Shown: positions 35,044 through 43,932 of the stretch, piece by piece
How positions within the stretch are numbered: position 1 is the stretch's first letter
Layout of the letters: each line of letters opens with the position of its first letter
Assembly: GCA_025360105.1 (NCBI GenBank)
Contig: JANYCT010000040.1
Span: forward strand, 124,001-188,000
Length of the DNA: 64,000 bases
Direction: 5' to 3'
Source: Actinomycetes bacterium
GTDB lineage: Bacteria; Actinomycetota; Acidimicrobiia; Acidimicrobiales; Ilumatobacteraceae
The notes under the pieces: generated by a model
What the model was told of the DNA's origin: nothing
What the model saw: the letters and a program-made list of their open reading frames with translations, nothing else
Databases searched by the model: none
Made by a program: the position numbers and the translations under genes

Positions 35044-35661
35044 GTGTTCAACTTGTCGGGTAGTGAGCTGATCTTCCTCGTGATCATCGCGCTCGTGGTG
35101 CTCGGCCCCGACAAACTGCCCGAGGCCATGCGCAAGGCCGGCAAGCTCTACAACGATTTCAAGAAGATGACCGGCGGTTTTCAAGACGAGATGCGCAACG
35201 TGCTCGAAGAGCCCCTGCGTGAGTTCCGCGAGACAGCCGACATGGTCAAGGGCGCAGCGATGTTCGACCCCAACGTGGTCGCTCCCACCCCGGCTCTGAA
35301 CCCCGCTGATGAGATCCGTCCGAAGGATCCCCTCGGCGACAATGCACCACCGGAGATCGAGCGTTCGCCCGGCCCCAACTTCGCGAGCGCGGCACCCCGA
35401 CCAACCCACCCAATGGTTCCCTTTGAGTCGGTAGTCATCTCCGGTGGCGAGTCCACCGACGCTGTCGCTCCCGACGTCGAGTCGGTAACGGTGACGCCCG
35501 TAGCCGTCGCGTCCGAGCACCATGCCGAGGACAACGCCGAGGACAACGCCGACAGTCATACCGACGTTGCCGCCGAAAGTACAGCCGGGGTGGTTTCGTA
35601 CTATTCGCCCGGCGACGCTTCGGCCCTCGACGTCACCGTCGACGAGGCACCCTCGGCATGA
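35044..35661 (+). CDS. tatB: Twin-arginine translocase TatA/TatB-type subunit
   Basis: A 205-residue Tat component. One N-terminal membrane helix ('SELIFLVIIALVVLGPDKLPE') and an amphipathic helix ('PEAMRKAGKLYNDFKKM') are followed by a long acidic, disordered tail containing a duplicated AEDN. The length and 'GPDKLPEAMRKAG' favour TatB over TatA. A second Tat A/B gene is not in the window. It overlaps tatC by 4 nt. Together they form the core of the pathway that exports folded proteins. Confidence 0.92.
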   Translation: MFNLSGSELIFLVIIALVVLGPDKLPEAMRKAGKLYNDFKKMTGGFQDEMRNVLEEPLREFRETADMVKGAAMFDPNVVAPTPALNPADEIRPKDPLGDNAPPEIERSPGPNFASAAPRPTHPMVPFESVVISGGESTDAVAPDVESVTVTPVAVASEHHAEDNAEDNADSHTDVAAESTAGVVSYYSPGDASALDVTVDEAPSA

Positions 35662-36497
35662 AGGTGCCATTCACGTCAGCCGATCGGCCGGTGGTCAAAA
35701 GCCCCGACGATCGCATGACCCTGCGCGACCATTTGGCCGAGCTGCGCATCCGAATCGTTCGTAGCGTGTTGGCCATAGCGCTCGGCGTCATTCTCATGTT
35801 GTCGTTCTACGATCAGGTGCTGCGCTTCCTGCTCGGGCCCTATCGCGACCTGTGCAACCGACGTGGGCCGACATTCTGCGATGGCAAGGTCTACGGTCTC
35901 GGACCCCTCGACGGCTTCTCCACACGCATCTCGGTGTCGATGTACGGGGGCCTGATCCTGGCTCTCCCCGTGGTGCTCTGGCAGATCTGGCGCTTCGTGG
36001 TACCGGGTCTGCACGCCAAGGAAAAGAAGTACGCCATTCCGTTCATCGCGTCGACGATCGGCCTATTCGCTCTCGGCGGCTACATCGCCTTTTGGACCCT
36101 CGACAAGGCTCTCGAATTTCTCATCTCATGGTCAGGCGAAGGCGTCGGCCAAGTCTTTCAGGTCAGCAAGTACATCAGCCTCGTGGGGCTGATGGTATTT
36201 GCCTTCGGTATCGGTTTCGAGTTTCCCGTGTTGCTGGTGTTCCTGCAGCTCGTCGGCGTCCTCACACCGCAGACATTGCTCAAGGGATGGCGCTACGCGA
36301 TCATGGCAATCTTCGTGATCGCCGCAGTCATCACGCCCTCCGGTGACCCCATTTCGATGCTGGCGCTGGCGGTGCCGATGAGCATCTTCTACCTCGTTTC
36401 CATCGTGATTGGGCTGATCATTCAGCGACGCAAGCGCAAGCGCGGCGACAGCGCCGACGAAGATGACGACGAATCTGTCGCTGTTGCGTCCGCATAA
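35658..36497 (+). CDS. tatC: Sec-independent protein translocase TatC
   Basis: A 279-residue polytopic membrane protein with six predicted helices. It is the receptor for twin-arginine signal peptides. Family signatures are 'MTLRDHLAELRIRIVRSV' near the N-terminus, 'FSTRISVSMYGGLILALPVVLWQIWRFVVPGL' in part, and 'VIAAVITPSGDPISMLALAVP'. The C-terminus is charged and disordered. It overlaps tatB (ATGA), and helY follows 23 nt later, matching the tatA-tatC-helY order of other actinobacteria. Confidence 0.96.
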   Translation: MKVPFTSADRPVVKSPDDRMTLRDHLAELRIRIVRSVLAIALGVILMLSFYDQVLRFLLGPYRDLCNRRGPTFCDGKVYGLGPLDGFSTRISVSMYGGLILALPVVLWQIWRFVVPGLHAKEKKYAIPFIASTIGLFALGGYIAFWTLDKALEFLISWSGEGVGQVFQVSKYISLVGLMVFAFGIGFEFPVLLVFLQLVGVLTPQTLLKGWRYAIMAIFVIAAVITPSGDPISMLALAVPMSIFYLVSIVIGLIIQRRKRKRGDSADEDDDESVAVASA

Positions 36498-36520
36498 TCG
36501 GCGCGACGACGCGCCACACT

Positions 36521-39157
36521 GTGCAGGTGCGTGCCGACCGGGCTGAACTGATCGCCCACTACACCTTTCCGCTCGATCGTTTCCAGCTACTGGCGATGGA
36601 CGCGCTCGACGACGGCCAGTCGGTGCTCGTCGCGGCGCCCACGGGTTCGGGCAAGACCGTGGTCGCCGAATACGGCATCGATACCGCTGTCCGGGCGGGC
36701 AGGCGTGCCTTCTACACCGCGCCGATCAAGGCGCTGTCGAATCAGAAGTTCCACGATCTCGTCGCCATCTACGGTGCCGATCGCGTCGGCCTCCTCACGG
36801 GTGACAACACGATCAACGGTGATGCGCCCATCGTGGTGATGACTACCGAGGTGCTTCGCAACATGATCTACGGACGATCTCGCGCGCTGAGTGATCTTGC
36901 TGTGGTCGTGCTCGACGAAGTGCACTTCTTGCAGGACACCTATCGCGGTCCGGTGTGGGAAGAGGTCATCATCCACTTGCCCGACTATGTACAGCTGGTG
37001 TGCCTATCTGCAACCGTGAGCAACGCCACCGAGCTCACCGACTGGATCAGCACGGTACGCGGGCCAACGACCGCTGTCGTCGAGGACAAGCGTCCGGTTC
37101 GTTTGGAGAACCTGTTCCTGGTGGGCGACAAGAGCAGTGACAAGGTCCATCTGCTACCGACGCTCGTGAACGATCGTCCCAACTCGGTGGCAATGCGACT
37201 CACCGACGAAGGCGGCCAGCAATGGCGCGGCGGTCGCGGTCGACAAAGTGGGCACGCAAAGCGCCGGCTGTACGCGCCATCGCGCATTGAGGTGGTGGAA
37301 CGACTTGAGCACGAGCACATGCTGCCCGCGATCTACTTCATCTTCAGTCGCAATCAATGTGACGAGGCCGCCAAGACGTGCTTGGCCGCCGGGTTGCACC
37401 TGACTACGGGCGACGAGCGCGAGCGGATCCGCGAAATCGTCGACGCTCGCTTGGCGGGCATCGACGCGACCGACCTCGCCGTACTCGGTTACGGACAGTT
37501 CGTGGCCCAACTCGAAGCGGGCATCGCTGCGCATCACGCGGGGATGGTGCCACCCTTCAAGGAAGTGGTCGAGGCGTGTTTCAGTCAGGGCCTAGCCAAG
37601 ATCGTTTTCGCAACGGAGACGCTCGCTGTCGGTATCAACATGCCGGCACGCACCGTTGTGATCGACAAGCTCACCAAATTCACGGGTGAACACCACGCGA
37701 TGCTCACCGCGGGCGAGTACACCCAACTCACCGGCCGCGCCGGCCGACGAGGCATCGACGAACTCGGCCAGGCAATCGTGCTCTGGAACCCGTTCACATC
37801 GTTCGATCAAGTAGCGGGTCTTGCGGCCAGCCGATGGTTTCACCTCAACTCGGCGTTCCGGCCCACCTACAACATGGCCGCAAACCTCGTGCGCACCTAC
37901 ACCAGCGAACAAGCCCATCATCTCCTCAACCTGTCGTTCGCCCAGTACCAGGCAGACGGTGATGTCGTTCGGCTCGAGGCACGGCTGTCGCGCCGTCAGG
38001 CCCAGCTCGCAGACCTGATCGAACAGGCGCGCAGTCCATACGGCGACATCGACGACTACCGACGACGTCTGCGCGACGCCGAGCAACCGTCGGCGCACAT
38101 CGCGAGCCGCGACGACCCCATCGATATCGCGATCATGAAACTGCGCCCCGGAGACGTGATCTACGTACGCAAAGGCAAATATTCTGGACGGGCCGCCGTC
38201 ATCTCCACGGCGAACCGCAAGGGCGGCACTCGCGTGAACGTGGTGACCACGCGTCGAGATCTGCTGATGCTCTCGGGTGCCGACTTTGCCGAACCACCGG
38301 TGGCACTGGGCCACATCGGTCTGCCGGTGGAGTTCGCACCCAATCGCCTCGACTACCAGCGTGAGGTCGCACATCGACTCGATGCGGTCAAACTCGCGGC
38401 ACGCCCGCCGGGCCGACGTCTACCAGCAGCCAGCATCGATGGATATCACCCTGTGGAAGACGATCCCGATCTGAAAAGCCGCTTGAAGGTTGCAGCGCAG
38501 GCCGAGCGGCTCGGGCGCGAAGTCGAAGACATCCGCACCCGAGTGAAAGGCCGCAGCCAATCGATCGCCCGCGACTTCGACCGCGTGCTCGGCATTCTGT
38601 CCGCGTGGGGCTACGTCGATGGCTGGACGCTCACCGAAGCAGGCAACATGCTCGCGCGCACGTTCCACGAGAGCGATCTGTTGATCGTCGAGGCCGTTCG
38701 TCAGGGCATGCTTGATGACTTGGATCCTGCGACGATGGCGGGCCTCGTGTCGGTATTCGTCTACGAACACCGCAGCGCCGATGAGGCGCCCTTGCCATGG
38801 TTTCCGAATAACGCCGTCCGCAAACGCTGGTTGCAGATCGCCGCACTCAGCTCCGACCTGCGCGAGATCGAGGAGGAGGACGGCCTCATTGTGCACCGCG
38901 CCCCCGATCCCACATTCCTGGCGATCGCGTTCGCCTGGGCGGCGGGCGAGGGATTCGCCGAGGTGGTCGAGTCCGAGGAGCTTTCTGGCGGCGACTTCGT
39001 TCGCACCGTCAAGCAACTCATCGACCTCCTCCGCCAGCTTGCCATCGTCGCCCCGATCGCGGCGACGCGCCGGTCAGCCGAGGACGCTGCCGATGCTTTG
39101 TTCCGTGGAGTCGTGGCAGCGTCGAGCGCCGTCGAGATCGAGGAACCGCAGCGGTGA
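36521..39157 (+). CDS. helY: Ski2/Mtr4-like DEAD/DEAH-box RNA helicase HelY
   Basis: An 878-residue helicase of the Ski2-like actinobacterial group. Motif I is 'VAAPTGSGKTVVAEYG', motif II is DEVH in 'VVVLDEVHFLQDTYRG', motif III is 'CLSATVSNA', and motif VI is 'QLTGRAGRRGID'. The C-terminal half has the Mtr4/DSHCT-type domain. A role in RNA turnover is likely by homology. GTG 36521 is the first start; GTG 36527, 6 nt after CACACT, is an alternative. The stop overlaps the next gene by 4 nt (GTGA). Confidence 0.95.
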   Translation: MQVRADRAELIAHYTFPLDRFQLLAMDALDDGQSVLVAAPTGSGKTVVAEYGIDTAVRAGRRAFYTAPIKALSNQKFHDLVAIYGADRVGLLTGDNTINGDAPIVVMTTEVLRNMIYGRSRALSDLAVVVLDEVHFLQDTYRGPVWEEVIIHLPDYVQLVCLSATVSNATELTDWISTVRGPTTAVVEDKRPVRLENLFLVGDKSSDKVHLLPTLVNDRPNSVAMRLTDEGGQQWRGGRGRQSGHAKRRLYAPSRIEVVERLEHEHMLPAIYFIFSRNQCDEAAKTCLAAGLHLTTGDERERIREIVDARLAGIDATDLAVLGYGQFVAQLEAGIAAHHAGMVPPFKEVVEACFSQGLAKIVFATETLAVGINMPARTVVIDKLTKFTGEHHAMLTAGEYTQLTGRAGRRGIDELGQAIVLWNPFTSFDQVAGLAASRWFHLNSAFRPTYNMAANLVRTYTSEQAHHLLNLSFAQYQADGDVVRLEARLSRRQAQLADLIEQARSPYGDIDDYRRRLRDAEQPSAHIASRDDPIDIAIMKLRPGDVIYVRKGKYSGRAAVISTANRKGGTRVNVVTTRRDLLMLSGADFAEPPVALGHIGLPVEFAPNRLDYQREVAHRLDAVKLAARPPGRRLPAASIDGYHPVEDDPDLKSRLKVAAQAERLGREVEDIRTRVKGRSQSIARDFDRVLGILSAWGYVDGWTLTEAGNMLARTFHESDLLIVEAVRQGMLDDLDPATMAGLVSVFVYEHRSADEAPLPWFPNNAVRKRWLQIAALSSDLREIEEEDGLIVHRAPDPTFLAIAFAWAAGEGFAEVVESEELSGGDFVRTVKQLIDLLRQLAIVAPIAATRRSAEDAADALFRGVVAASSAVEIEEPQR

Positions 39158-39777
39158 CGATCCGTAAGGGACACGAGTGGGGCAGCGTTGCCGTGGCGCC
39201 GGACTCGCTGCTCACCGTGACCTCCGACGCTGCACTCCGTGCCCTCATCGAGAGCTCACGGCGAACCGGGGCCGAGGTGCCTACCGTTGGCCTGCTCGGC
39301 GGCGACCTCATGCGCACCGTCGGCGGTTCTGCTGATGTGTCCCGGTTCCATTCCGGCGAACCGGTGCCACACCTACCCATCGATGTCGTGCACCTCGTCG
39401 CCGACGAATCCCGCGAAGCATGGTTCGTTGCCCACCTCGTTGCCCGGAAGTCGTGGTGGCGCGGCACCATCACCGCCGCGATGAACGCGCAATTCATCGG
39501 CACGTGGGACGTGGCGCCTCGCGGTCACCCCAACGACGGCCGCGTTGACGTCGTCGAGGTGTCATCGAACATGACCATGCAGCAGCGCTGGATGGCGCGG
39601 TCGCGGGTTGCTCTCGGCACCCACGTTCCTCATCCGCTCATCGCCACGACGCAACGATCTGAGATCACGATCGAGCTTGCCCGGACGACGCCGCTGTGGA
39701 TCGACGGCGAACGCTGGGGGAGTGGTCGCGTGCTGCACCTGCACGTTGAACCCGACGCCCTCATCGTCTGCGTGTGA
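39154..39777 (+). CDS. Diacylglycerol-kinase-related protein (C-terminal-domain-like)
   Basis: A 207-residue protein. Its second half resembles the beta-sandwich C-terminal domain of YegS/DAGK lipid kinases ('NAQFIGTWDVAPRGHPNDG', 'LWIDGERWGSGRVLHLHVEPDALIV'). The N-terminal catalytic domain is reduced or absent, so kinase activity is doubtful. It is coupled to helY by a GTGA overlap, an arrangement seen in other actinobacteria. The function is unknown. Confidence 0.75.
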   Translation: MTIRKGHEWGSVAVAPDSLLTVTSDAALRALIESSRRTGAEVPTVGLLGGDLMRTVGGSADVSRFHSGEPVPHLPIDVVHLVADESREAWFVAHLVARKSWWRGTITAAMNAQFIGTWDVAPRGHPNDGRVDVVEVSSNMTMQQRWMARSRVALGTHVPHPLIATTQRSEITIELARTTPLWIDGERWGSGRVLHLHVEPDALIVCV

Positions 39778-39789
39778 CGTCGCGCTTTC

Positions 39790-40779
39790 TTACAGTCGTG
39801 GTGCGATTTCGGTGCCGTTTGGTCGGTGGTGCCAGCCGGTTTCGGTACGTGTGACGGTGACGTTGTCGGTGTGCTTTCGAGCGACATCGGTTGGCGGATA
39901 ACAGGACGGCTTCGCGGACGGCTCCGGTGAACAGACGAGATTTGCGGCCGAGATCGATGACACGACCGGTGGTATCGCTGACCACTTTGCGGATGTTGCC
40001 GAGGAGGGCGGCGATCACGAGGTCATGCGGGTCGACGGGTGCACCGGATGCGGTGTGACACATCCACAGCCGTTCGGACATCCCACGGTCACCGAGGTCG
40101 TCGGTGACGTGACCGAACTGGTTGCGGATCGCGTACCGGAGTGTGGTTTCGTTGGTGAAGATGTTGACCAACGGCGTATCACTGCCGCTGCCGCTACCGG
40201 TGCCGGCGTTGTTGTTCATGATGGCGATGAATGCGTCGTAGCGGCGTTGCTTGTTCGTACGTGGGAGCGGGTACTCATTCGCGCAGTCACCGTATTGGTT
40301 CGAACGCCAGTCGATGTCGTGCTCCAGTTCGATTGCGGCGTGCCGGTCAATGAACTCGTTGAGTTGACACACGGGTCGGAACTCGCGGAGTCGCAAACCC
40401 CTTGCATGGCTCAGCAGCAACTCCTCGGAGTCGGCGAGCGGATGTCCGCTGCGCGGGTTGCTGTGTAACCCGACGAGCGGGCGCAACTGATCGATGCCGA
40501 TCTCACTGGCCGCGACAGCCTTCGCGATCACCGGCAGATCGGCCAGAAGTTTCGCCACCTGCGTGAGGTGCAACGCGGTGAACCGGGCGGAATTCGTGAC
40601 CGCTTGCAGCCATGAGGTGACGTTGTGATGCGCGTCATCAACCAAGGCCACGGAAACCGGAACGCCTCGTCGGCCTCGGACAGATCGAAACGGGCAGATT
40701 CGTCATCGAAGAACGAATCCGTCGAGAACGATCGGGGAAGATCAGTACCGGCCCCAAAATAGACCATACGTACGACCAC
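39790..40779 (-). pseudogene. Decayed DUF222 / 13E12-repeat HNH endonuclease gene
   Basis: The reverse strand carries the parts of one DUF222-HNH protein in three different frames. The N-terminus ('SFFDDESARFDLSEADEAFRFP') changes frame near 40655 into the long DUF222 body ('VALVDDAHHNVTSWLQAVTNSARFT' in part, up to 'VREAVLLSANRC' near 39885). The frame then changes again into the C-terminal tail ('DNVTVTRTETGWHHRPNG...PRL', stop 39790-39792). The HNH zinc/nuclease core expected between 'ANRC' and the tail is missing. The gene therefore has at least two frameshifts and an internal deletion. Confidence 0.75.
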
Positions 40780-40891
40780 AACCCCAAACCGTACATTCGT
40801 TTGGAATCTTCGTGGCAGGGTCTGGTCGCGCTCTGGCCACGCTCATCAACGACGTCGGCTACCGTCGAGACTGCAGAGATAGAGCTGCACA
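40780..40891. other. Intergenic, no gene seen
   Basis: This is the gap between the decayed DUF222 gene and the M20 hydrolase. It looks less GC-rich than its surroundings and shows no clear hairpin or promoter. Confidence 0.4.
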
Positions 40892-42124
40892 ATGACACGG
40901 AGACCCGAGATGAGTTCTGCAACCACGCTAGACATTGATGACCTCAAACAGGCTGTATGCCTCGAGGTCGATCGGCTTACCCCAGCGCTGCTTCACGCCA
41001 GCCACGAGATCCACGCGCACCCCGAACTGAACTTCGAGGAGCACTTCGCGCACGACCTCCTCACCGAGTTGCTCGATCGGGCGGGCCTGTCTCCCACGCG
41101 GCATGCCTACGGCGTCGAAACTGCGTTCGAGGCACGCATTGGCGAGCGCGGCCACGACGTCGCCGTGCTGTGCGAGTACGACGCACTACCGGCGATCGGG
41201 CACGCCTGCGGACACAACATCATTGCGACCGCAGGCCTCGGTGCCGGGCTTGCTGCAGCAACGGTTGCCGAGCGCGCTGGCGGTCGGCTGCGCATCGTGG
41301 GCACACCCGCAGAAGAGGGTGGCGGTGGCAAGATCGCGATGGCGCGCAACGGCGCCTTTGCCGGACTCGACGCCGCGATGATGGTGCATCCAGCCGACGC
41401 CGATCTCATCCGCATGGACGCGATTGCCCTGCAGTCACTCGACGTGCAATTCCACGGTAGGGCGGCCCATGCTGCGGCGGCGCCCCATGAAGGACGTAAC
41501 GCCCTCGACGCGGCCGTGCTCGGATACATGAATGTGGCGGCCTTGCGTCAGCACATTCTGCCGACCGAACGGGTGCATGGCATCTTCACCAAGGGCGGCG
41601 ACAAGGCCAACATCGTTCCTGCCGAAACCGAGATGAATTGGATCGTACGATCGCCGACGATCGCCAGTCTGCAACCGCTCAAGCAGCGAGTGATGGACTG
41701 CCTCGATGGGAGCGCGAGTGCGTGCGGTTGCACCCTGTCAACCAACTGGAAAGACGTCACGTACGCTGACATGATCGACAATGCGCCAATGGTTGCGGCC
41801 TATGTCGCCAACGCCAGCCAGCTCGGTCGTGTCGTGACCGATCCGCGAGCGCTCGGCCGGCAGGTCGTTGGCTCCACAGACATGGGTAACGTCAGTTATC
41901 TCGTGCCCTCGATCCACCCGATGATCCAGGTGGCACCTGCGGGAGTCGCCATCCACACCATCGAGTTCGCAACGTGGGCCGCAAGCGCAGACGGTGACCG
42001 AGCCGTCATCGACGGCGCCAAGGCCATGGCGATGACGGTGATCGATCTGTGGCGTCAGTCCGGCCTGATGGAGTCCGTGCGCGCGGCCTTTGACCAACGA
42101 CCCAGCGGCGTCGAAGTTCTCTAG
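40892..42124 (+). CDS. M20-family amidohydrolase (PM20D2 / aminobenzoyl-glutamate hydrolase-like)
   Basis: A 410-residue metallo-amidohydrolase. It shows 'HASHEIHAHPELNFEE', the metal site 'IGHACGHNIIA', 'IVGTPAEEGGGGKIAM' with the catalytic Glu, and the dimerisation lid 'VQFHGRAAHAAAAPHEGRNALDA'. It most resembles the PM20D2 / AbgB-like branch that cleaves acyl-amino acid or dipeptide-like bonds. The substrate is unknown. ATG 40892 is used; ATG 40910 with GGAG 9 nt upstream is an equal alternative. Confidence 0.9.
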   Translation: MTRRPEMSSATTLDIDDLKQAVCLEVDRLTPALLHASHEIHAHPELNFEEHFAHDLLTELLDRAGLSPTRHAYGVETAFEARIGERGHDVAVLCEYDALPAIGHACGHNIIATAGLGAGLAAATVAERAGGRLRIVGTPAEEGGGGKIAMARNGAFAGLDAAMMVHPADADLIRMDAIALQSLDVQFHGRAAHAAAAPHEGRNALDAAVLGYMNVAALRQHILPTERVHGIFTKGGDKANIVPAETEMNWIVRSPTIASLQPLKQRVMDCLDGSASACGCTLSTNWKDVTYADMIDNAPMVAAYVANASQLGRVVTDPRALGRQVVGSTDMGNVSYLVPSIHPMIQVAPAGVAIHTIEFATWAASADGDRAVIDGAKAMAMTVIDLWRQSGLMESVRAAFDQRPSGVEVL

Positions 42125-42174
42125 CCCCTGCTCACGGCTCACGCGCAATACCATCGCGCGGGCTCCGGCACCCG

Positions 42175-42180
42175 TAAGCT
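42175..42180 (+). promoter_or_regulatory. -10 box of tandem ThyX-like gene (leaderless type)
   Basis: TAAGCT is followed by 8 nt and GTG 42189, with no ribosome binding site. Confidence 0.45.
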
Positions 42181-42188
42181 CGTCTGTC

Positions 42189-43790
42189 GTGACGGTCTAC
42201 GTCCCCGAAGAATTCACAACTGAAGAGAGCGACGTACTGCGTCGATACTTCTCGAACCTCGACGGCCCCGTGTTCGCATTGGTCAACCTGCCCGAGGTCG
42301 TCAAGGGCGCCCTCTTTGCGCGCTACAGCCGCAGTCCCAAGAGCCTGCGTCGTCTGTTCCTCGACGAATTCGTCGGCGACCTCGACATCAGCGGCGATCA
42401 GAGCGTCGACGCCACCGTCGGTCTCGAGCGCGCCGAGGAGCTCTACGAGAAGGTCTTCTTCGAGTACGGAGACGATTCGGTCGCGCAACTCGGCGGCGTG
42501 CACCTCGCCTGCGAGCAGGCCTCGAACATCTTGACCAAAGTGCTCGAATGGGGTCGGCTGATGAGCTACCTCGAGCAGAGCACGCGCTATATCGCCTACG
42601 ACGCCCGTCTCGGTGGGCGCTATCGCTTCTATCGCGATCCCGCAGTGCTGAACAGTGCGTTCGGTACGCGCTATGTGGGTGACATGGACCGAATGTTCGA
42701 CGCGTACAGCCTGCTCATCAACAAAGTCACCGAGCACGTGCGCGCCACCGTTCCACGTGGTCCCAACGACAGCGATTTCATTTATCGTCAGGCCACCCGC
42801 GCCAAGGGCCTCGACGCTGTTCGCGGTGTGCTTCCCGCGGCTGCACTCAGCAACGTCGGCATCTACGGCACGGGACAAGCGTTCGAGATGCTGTTGCTGC
42901 GCATGCGGTCACACCCTCTCCCCGAAGCGCAGCATTACGCAGAACTCATGCTGCACGAGCTCCGCAAAGTGATTCCCAGCTTCCTGCGGCGTGTTGATCT
43001 GCCCGAGCGAGGCGGCCAATGGAGCACCTACATGGCCACCACCCGCGATCGCACGGCTGAGCTTGTCGACGGAATCTTCGGCGGCACGCCGGTGGAGCCT
43101 GCACCCACGGTGGACCTGCTCGACTGGGATCCCGAGGCCGAGGACAAGTTGCTCGCCGCCATCTGCTACTCGCACACAAATCTTCCTGAGTCGCAGATCC
43201 TTACCAGGGTGCGCACACTGGGCACCGATGAGCGTATTGCGCTCATCCGTGCCTATGTCGGCGATCGCGAGAATCGCCGACATCGCCCTGGACGTGCCTT
43301 CGAACGCGTCGACTACCGCTTCGACGTGGTGAGCGATTACGGCGCGTTCCGTGACATGCAGCGGCACCGCATGCTCACCATCGAATGGCAGCCGCTCACG
43401 CCCAACCACGGCTATGTGCGGCCAGATCTGGTCGACGGCGCGGGCATGGGCGACGTGTTCGACGACGCGATGGCCCGCTCTGCTGCGCTCTACGACGCGC
43501 TTCGCCACGACTTCCCGCATCAAGCCAGCTATGCGGTGTCGATGGCGTATCGAATTCGGTACTCGATGCAGTTCAACGCCCGCGAGGCAATGCACATGCT
43601 CGAGTTACGATCCTCGCCCCAGGGTCACCCTGCGTACCGACGGGTCGCGCTCGAGATGCACCGCCTCATTGCGGTCAAGGCCGGGCATCACGCGATCGCC
43701 CAGGCGATGTCGCATATGACCGACGAGGTGCCCGAACTGGAGCGACTTGAATCGGAGCGCCGCGCCGAGCAGCGCCGGCAGCAGACCTGA
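42189..43790 (+). CDS. Tandem ThyX-like (FAD-dependent thymidylate synthase family) protein
   Basis: A 533-residue protein, about twice the usual ThyX length, with two ThyX-like halves. The first has 'EWGRLMSYLEQSTRYIAYD' (residues 120-138), which keeps S..EQS.RY of the ThyX motif but has WGR where RHR is expected. The second has 'RDMQRHRMLTIEWQPLTPN' (388-406), which keeps RHR but lacks the S..NE.S.RY part. ThyX makes dTMP from dUMP with FAD and methylene-tetrahydrofolate; whether this protein does so is uncertain. GTG 42189 follows TAAGCT by 8 nt. Confidence 0.8.
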   Translation: MTVYVPEEFTTEESDVLRRYFSNLDGPVFALVNLPEVVKGALFARYSRSPKSLRRLFLDEFVGDLDISGDQSVDATVGLERAEELYEKVFFEYGDDSVAQLGGVHLACEQASNILTKVLEWGRLMSYLEQSTRYIAYDARLGGRYRFYRDPAVLNSAFGTRYVGDMDRMFDAYSLLINKVTEHVRATVPRGPNDSDFIYRQATRAKGLDAVRGVLPAAALSNVGIYGTGQAFEMLLLRMRSHPLPEAQHYAELMLHELRKVIPSFLRRVDLPERGGQWSTYMATTRDRTAELVDGIFGGTPVEPAPTVDLLDWDPEAEDKLLAAICYSHTNLPESQILTRVRTLGTDERIALIRAYVGDRENRRHRPGRAFERVDYRFDVVSDYGAFRDMQRHRMLTIEWQPLTPNHGYVRPDLVDGAGMGDVFDDAMARSAALYDALRHDFPHQASYAVSMAYRIRYSMQFNAREAMHMLELRSSPQGHPAYRRVALEMHRLIAVKAGHHAIAQAMSHMTDEVPELERLESERRAEQRRQQT

Positions 43791-43800
43791 CATCAGACCT

Positions 43801-43833
43801 GACCGGGTCGTTTCCGCGAAATCGGTCGGGTTT
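43801..43833 (+). terminator. Possible terminator after the ThyX-like gene
   Basis: GACCG (43801-43805) pairs with CGGTC (43823-43827). Inside it TTTC-CGC-GAAA forms a second short stem, and GGGTTTT follows. The stem is interrupted and the T-run short, so this is a weak call. Confidence 0.3.
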
Positions 43834-43920
43834 TCGATGAGGTGACGGTTGTCACTTGACTTCCCGAAGAAGTCCGGTCGATTCCCCACGTATGATCCCC
43901 GCCCGCGCCGGGCGTTTCGA

Positions 43921-43926
43921 TGAGGA
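43921..43926 (+). promoter_or_regulatory. Ribosome binding site of acidic zinc-ribbon gene
   Basis: TGAGGAGA lies about 6 nt before ATG 43933, one of the clear Shine-Dalgarno sites of the window. A TATGAT box lies upstream at 43891-43896. Confidence 0.5.
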
Positions 43927-43932
43927 GATCAC

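Noticed and set aside
43856-43896. TTGACT and TATGAT as a canonical sigma-70 promoter for the acidic zinc-ribbon gene
   Set aside because: The boxes are 29 nt apart, far from the needed 16-18 nt. TATGAT alone may still be a -10 box.
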